From the NCBI GenBank assembly GCA_023411405.1, contig JAEYOU010000357.1:1-8355 (forward strand): DNA of 8,355 bases, read 5' to 3'. Each line of letters starts with the position of its first letter. The stretch's first letter is position 1. Below are positions 5,129 to 8,355 of the stretch, piece by piece. Source of the DNA: Pseudomonadota bacterium (GTDB taxonomy: Bacteria; Myxococcota; Myxococcia; Myxococcales; Anaeromyxobacteraceae). The position numbers and the translations under genes were made by a program. The notes under the pieces are model-generated. The model did not search any database. It saw nothing but the letters and a program-made list of their open reading frames with translations, and was not told the origin of the DNA.

Positions 5129-6751
5129 ATGATGCGGATCAAGGCGCTCGCGGTTGCACTGTTCGTGAACGTGGTGTTCCTCGGCTGCGGGGGCGGGGGC
5201 GGGGGCGGAGACCCGACTCCGGGGCGATCGTACGGCTTCACCGTCACGGTGAGCGGGCTGGAGGCGCGCGCCAACGTCTTCAACGGGATCAACAACCTCC
5301 AGATCGACGGCGACGGGACGTTCACCTTCAAGGAGCGGATCGCCCACGGTGCCCGCTACAACGTCAGCGTCGGCAGCGCCGAGCCGTGGAGCCCCAGCGC
5401 CATCGTCCGCTGCACCGCGGGCGCGGCGGCCATGGGCACCGCCACGGCCGACGTGAGCGTGCCGATCACCTGCACCTCGATCGCCGTGTTCTCCGCCGCC
5501 GATGGCGACGGCGACCAGGAGCTCTGGGCGACGGACGGGAGCCGCGCGTGGCGGGTGGCGGACATCAACCCCGGCGGCAGCTCGGACCCGCACGGCATGA
5601 CCACCTACGGCGGATGGGTCTACTTCAGCGCGAACGACGGGGTTCACGGGTTCGAGCCCTGGAGGACCGACGGCGAGACTGCCGTCCTCGTGAGGGACCT
5701 CGCTCCGTATGCGGGCTACCACTCGTACCCGAGCGAGTTCGTGTTCTTCTGGGGAGAGCTCTACTTCTCGGCCTACGATCCGTACGGCTCGCACAGGCGG
5801 CTGTGGAAGACGGACGGCACGCGGGACGGCACGGTCCCGGTGATGGAAGGCGACGAGCTCGTGGACCCCCAGCACCTCCGGGTGATCGGCGAGGGACTCG
5901 AGCAGGAGCTCTACTTCGCGGCGGACGGCGCGGAAGGGGTCGAGCTCTGGAAGACCGATGGGACCGAGCGCGGGACGGTGCGCGTCGCGGACATCTGCCC
6001 GGGGACCTGCAGCTCGAATCCGAGCGGGTTCACCGCGCTCGGCAGGTGGACCTACTTCGGCGCATGGGACGAGGCCGGGGCGGCGATCTGGCGGACGGAT
6101 GGGACCACGACCGCGCGCGTGGGCGCGTCGAGCATCGACGGGTTCCCGGGCCCCCCGCTCACGAAGCTCGGCGATGAGCTCTACTACTGGGCCGATGACG
6201 GCGCGCGCCTCTGGAAGACCGACGGGACCGCGGAGGGCACGCGGCTCGTGACCAGCCCGGACGCGCCCGAGGGCTTCCCCTCGGCGACGCGGCTCGGCGT
6301 CCTCGACGAGACCCTGTTCTTCCAGACCATCGACGAGACCGGCCTCTCCGTCTGGAAGCTCGCCGCGGGCGAGACCGCTCCCGTGCTGGTGAAGTCGGGC
6401 CTGCTGGAGGAACCCTACACCTGCTACACCACCCGGCTTCCGTTCACGCCCTACCGCGGCGAGGTCTACTTCAAGGCGACCGACGGCACGCACGGCTGCG
6501 AGCTCTGGAAGTCGGACGGCACCGAAGGCGGGACCACCCTGCTGGCGGACCTCCACCCCGAGGGGCACGCCGCAGCATGGGACCTCACCATCGTGAATGG
6601 CCGGCTCCTGTTCGGCGCGCGCGCGACGGGCGCGCTCTCCGAGCCCGGCGTGCGGTTGTGGGCCACCGACGGGAGCGCGGCGGGCACCAGCGTCGTCTCG
6701 GAGGCGGAGTTCTGCGGCTTCTCCGGCGGTGGCGTCAGCGGCGACTGCTGA
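5129..6751 (+). CDS. Secreted lipoprotein with nine ELWxxDGT-type repeats
   Basis: This 540-residue protein begins with a lipoprotein signal (MMRIKALAVALFVNVVFLGC, lipid-modified Cys20) followed by seven glycines, a common tether in myxobacterial lipoproteins. Residues about 33-118 form a beta-rich domain (YGFTVTVSGL, DGDGTFTFKE, GARYNVSV) ending in two Cys (95 and 115), like small Ig-like modules seen in myxobacterial surface proteins. The rest consists of nine units of about 41-51 residues. Each is marked by E-L-W-K-T-D-G-T or a variant and followed by a strand, a D-I-x-P-G-like turn, an S-x-P stretch and LYF-A-DG. This is the ELWxxDGT repeat family, probably a beta-propeller (inference), of unknown function and without catalytic motifs. 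The start is set by GGAGGAGG. It should be exported and anchored in the outer membrane or at the surface. The gene stands alone: divergent from the acyltransferase, convergent with the kinase. Confidence 0.92.
   Translation: MMRIKALAVALFVNVVFLGCGGGGGGGDPTPGRSYGFTVTVSGLEARANVFNGINNLQIDGDGTFTFKERIAHGARYNVSVGSAEPWSPSAIVRCTAGAAAMGTATADVSVPITCTSIAVFSAADGDGDQELWATDGSRAWRVADINPGGSSDPHGMTTYGGWVYFSANDGVHGFEPWRTDGETAVLVRDLAPYAGYHSYPSEFVFFWGELYFSAYDPYGSHRRLWKTDGTRDGTVPVMEGDELVDPQHLRVIGEGLEQELYFAADGAEGVELWKTDGTERGTVRVADICPGTCSSNPSGFTALGRWTYFGAWDEAGAAIWRTDGTTTARVGASSIDGFPGPPLTKLGDELYYWADDGARLWKTDGTAEGTRLVTSPDAPEGFPSATRLGVLDETLFFQTIDETGLSVWKLAAGETAPVLVKSGLLEEPYTCYTTRLPFTPYRGEVYFKATDGTHGCELWKSDGTEGGTTLLADLHPEGHAAAWDLTIVNGRLLFGARATGALSEPGVRLWATDGSAAGTSVVSEAEFCGFSGGGVSGDC
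5519..6676 (+). repeat. Tandem ELWxxDGT protein repeats (nine units)
   Basis: The motif copies begin at residues 131, 176, 224, 272, 319, 360, 407, 458 and 509 of the lipoprotein, 41 to 51 residues apart. They read ELWATDGS, EPWRTDGE, RLWKTDGT, ELWKTDGT, AIWRTDGT, RLWKTDGT, SVWKLAAGE, ELWKSDGT and RLWATDGS. The seventh has lost the TDG core and the fifth unit is shortened. The repeats are diverged at DNA level, so the array is old and not a recent slippage product. Confidence 0.85.
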
Positions 6752-6764
6752 GCCCATCGGGCTC
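6750..6764. terminator. Possible bidirectional terminator hairpin between convergent genes
   Basis: GAGCCC (6750-6755), a 3-nt loop ATC and GGGCTC (6759-6764) form a perfect 6-bp stem. It starts within the lipoprotein stop codon and ends just before the kinase stop at 6766. It lies between genes whose stops are only 14 bp apart, where a shared hairpin is expected. Neither strand has a following T-run, so if it terminates it does so without a classic U-tract. Confidence 0.4.
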
Positions 6765-6765
6765 C

Positions 6766-8082
6766 TCACGCCGCCGTCCGCGTCCCCACGCCCGGCCGGA
6801 ACCGCACCCGCGCCGTGAGCCCGCCGCCGGGGGTCTCGGAGAGCGCCACCGCCGCGCCGTGGCGCTCGGCGATCGCCTTCACGATGGAGAGGCCGAGGCC
6901 GCTCCCCTGCGCCGGCGCGTCGGGGAGCCGGTAGAAGCGGGCGAAGACGCGCTCCCGCTCGGGCGGAGGGATCCCGGGGCCGGTGTCCGCGACCTCGAGG
7001 AACGGCGCGCCGCCCTCCAGGCCGGCGGAGACGTCCACGCGCCCGCCCGCGGGCGTGTAGCGGATCGCGTTGTCCACCAGGTTCGCGAGCAGGGTCCGCA
7101 GCGCCGCGGGATCCCCCTCGACGATCGCGGCGTCCGCGCGCGCGGCGCCGAGATCGATCCCCTTCGCCTCCGCGACCACGTGGTGGTCCGCGACGGCCTG
7201 CTCGACGAGCGCCGGGAGCGAGACCGGCGTCGCCGCCGCGACGGCCGACGCGCCCGGGTCCTGGCGCGCGAGCGTGAGGAGCTGCGCGACGAGGTGCGCC
7301 CCGCGCTCCAGCCCGCCCGCGAGCTCCGCCAGCGCGGCCGCGCGCTCCGGCCCCTCCGGGGCCCGCTCCGCGAGCTGGAGCTGCAGCTTGAGCGCGGCGA
7401 GCGGGGTGCGCAGCTCGTGGGCGGCGTCGGCGACGAAGGCGCGCTGCGCGGCCATCGCGCCGCGGAGGCGCTCGAGCAGATCGTTGAGCGCGTGGACCAG
7501 CGGCAGCGCCTCGAGCGGGACGCCGCGCTCGTCCACCGGGTCGAGCGAGTCCGGGGTCCGCGCCGTGACGGCGTCGGCGAGCCGGGAGAGCGGCGCGAGG
7601 CCGCGGCCGACGATCGTCCAGACGAGGAGCGCGAGGACGGGCAGCAGCAGGGCGAGCGGGATCACCGTCTTGGACGCGGCCTGCCAGGCCAGGCGCTCGC
7701 GCGTCCGCTGGAGCTGGCCGACGACGACGGTCTCCGGGCCGACCTGGATGGCGAAGATCCTCCACGTGCCGGCGACCCCCTCGACCGTGGAGTAGCCGAG
7801 CTGCGAGATCCGGGGCAGCGGCGCGTCGGGGCGCGAGAGGAACGTCCGCACCCCGTCCCCGTAGACCTCGATCGAGAAGTCGAGCTCCGGCCCCGCCCGG
7901 CGCGCGTTCGCCCGGTCGGGGCCCGGGTACAGGAGCGAGAGCGCGATCTGGCGGAGGTGGTAGTCGAACACGTTGTCGAGCTGGCTGCGGGCGAAGACGT
8001 AGGTCAGCCACCCGCCGAGCGCCTCGGCCGCGACGACGGCGAGGAGCAGCGCGACGAGCAGCTTCTGGCGCACCGACGTCAT
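6766..8082 (-). CDS. Two-component sensor histidine kinase, QseC/TctE-like
   Basis: This 438-residue inner-membrane kinase autophosphorylates and passes phosphate to the response regulator encoded just upstream. TM1 is at about 7-28. A short periplasmic sensor of about 110 residues follows, with its QLDNVFDYHLRQIALSL start typical of the QseC/TctE sensor type. TM2 is at about 138-158, then a HAMP linker to about 211. The phosphoacceptor is His222 in DAAHELRTPLAAL. ATP-binding boxes are N (LLANLVDNAIRYTP, Asn338), G1 (DTGPGIP, 366-372), F (FARFYR) and G2 (GSGLGLSIV, 393-401), so all motifs for activity are present. The ATG at 8082 overlaps the regulator stop by four bases (ATGA), with AGGA close upstream, which fixes the start; the open frame extends to 8208 only as a shadow. 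The stimulus cannot be read from the sequence. Confidence 0.95.
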   Translation of the reverse strand: MTSVRQKLLVALLLAVVAAEALGGWLTYVFARSQLDNVFDYHLRQIALSLLYPGPDRANARRAGPELDFSIEVYGDGVRTFLSRPDAPLPRISQLGYSTVEGVAGTWRIFAIQVGPETVVVGQLQRTRERLAWQAASKTVIPLALLLPVLALLVWTIVGRGLAPLSRLADAVTARTPDSLDPVDERGVPLEALPLVHALNDLLERLRGAMAAQRAFVADAAHELRTPLAALKLQLQLAERAPEGPERAAALAELAGGLERGAHLVAQLLTLARQDPGASAVAAATPVSLPALVEQAVADHHVVAEAKGIDLGAARADAAIVEGDPAALRTLLANLVDNAIRYTPAGGRVDVSAGLEGGAPFLEVADTGPGIPPPERERVFARFYRLPDAPAQGSGLGLSIVKAIAERHGAAVALSETPGGGLTARVRFRPGVGTRTAA

Positions 8083-8355
8083 CGATCCTGCCTCCCCGGC
8101 ACCATGTACCCCACCCCGCGGAGCGTCCGGATCCAGTGCGCGCCCAGCTTCTTGCGCAGCGCGTGCACGTGCACCTCCACCGCGTTCGACTCGACCTCCT
8201 CGCCCCATCCGTAGAGCCGCTCCTCGAGCTGCGCACGCGAGAGCGGCCGGCCGGGCCGCTCGAGGAGCGCCTGGAGCAGCGCGAACTCGCGGGCGGAGAG
8301 CGGGACCGCGGCGCCGTCGAGCGTGACCTCGTGCGCCGCCGGGTCGAGCAAGAGC
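8079..8355 (-). CDS. OmpR-family response regulator, DNA-binding domain (5' part beyond the window)
   Basis: Only the last 91 or so codons are present; the frame stays open through the right edge, so the apparent start near 8351 (a TTG codon) is internal. The sequence is a complete winged-helix trans_reg_C domain: LDPAAHEVTLDGAAVPLS sheet, REFALLQALLERPG helix, a second helix with LEERLYGW, the recognition helix region SNAVEVHVHALRKKLG, and the wing IRTLRGVGYMV. It most resembles QseB, PmrA and TctD regulators. The receiver domain with the phosphoacceptor Asp lies outside. It overlaps the kinase gene by 4 bp, so the two form one operon with the regulator first. Such regulators bind tandem half-sites 11 bp apart, which makes the box upstream of htrA one possible target (inference). 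Confidence 0.93.
   Translation of the reverse strand, partial: LLLDPAAHEVTLDGAAVPLSAREFALLQALLERPGRPLSRAQLEERLYGWGEEVESNAVEVHVHALRKKLGAHWIRTLRGVGYMVPGRQDR

Noticed and set aside
4881..5132. Small plus-strand open frame ending in an ATGA overlap with the lipoprotein start
   Set aside because: It has no ribosome site at its start, no coherent protein beyond the alaA-like remnant, and Arg-rich sequence afterwards. The overlap looks coincidental, so I list only the remnant as a pseudogene fragment.
4922..8236. Very long minus-strand open frame of about 1100 codons
   Set aside because: It spans the lipoprotein on the opposite strand and the kinase in another frame. Its composition is Arg/Ala/Gly-rich with no recognisable domains, as expected for shadow frames in high-GC DNA.

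Overview
The window is a very GC-rich, gene-dense bacterial chromosomal segment (roughly 70% G+C by eye, strong GC-third-position bias, long spurious open frames in every reading frame). The protein types point to a deltaproteobacterial/myxobacterial genome, most like Anaeromyxobacter: a DegP-type protease, a proteobacterial AlaA-type aminotransferase, a glycine-rich lipoprotein with ELWxxDGT repeats, and a QseBC/TctDE-like two-component pair. The organism is inferred from composition and family, not from any marker gene.

Layout, left to right. (1) Positions 1-409, minus strand: a small LsrG-like antibiotic-biosynthesis-monooxygenase (ABM) protein, whose stop codon overlaps the start of an apparent iron-containing alcohol dehydrogenase that runs off the left edge. 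(2) Positions 510-2114, minus strand: a complete DegP/HtrA periplasmic serine protease with two PDZ domains. It ends in a textbook intrinsic terminator. Upstream lies a tandem CTTAAG element with 11-bp period that looks like an OmpR/PhoB-family operator. (3) Positions 2270-3553, plus strand: alaA, a PLP-dependent alanine/glutamate aminotransferase, divergent from htrA. (4) Positions 3593-4738, minus strand: an integral-membrane acyltransferase of the OafA/acyltransferase-3 family, convergent with alaA. (5) Positions 4739-5128: a 390-bp divergent intergenic region holding a decayed copy of the alaA 3' end, two strong dyads, a weak promoter candidate and the ribosome binding sites. (6) Positions 5129-6751, plus strand: a secreted lipoprotein with nine ELWxxDGT-type repeats. 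(7) Positions 6766-8355, minus strand: a histidine kinase and the DNA-binding end of its OmpR-family response regulator, overlapping by 4 bp. The regulator continues past the right edge.

The genes do not form one pathway. Three of them (htrA, the lipoprotein, the two-component pair) belong to cell-envelope maintenance or sensing, and the acyltransferase probably modifies envelope glycans. The most unusual features are the 54-bp imperfect repeat of the alaA C-terminal coding sequence on the far side of the acyltransferase gene, the OmpR-type tandem box upstream of htrA, and the stacked dyads at the lipoprotein leader. I saw no tRNA, rRNA, CRISPR array, insertion sequence or recognisable new defence system.
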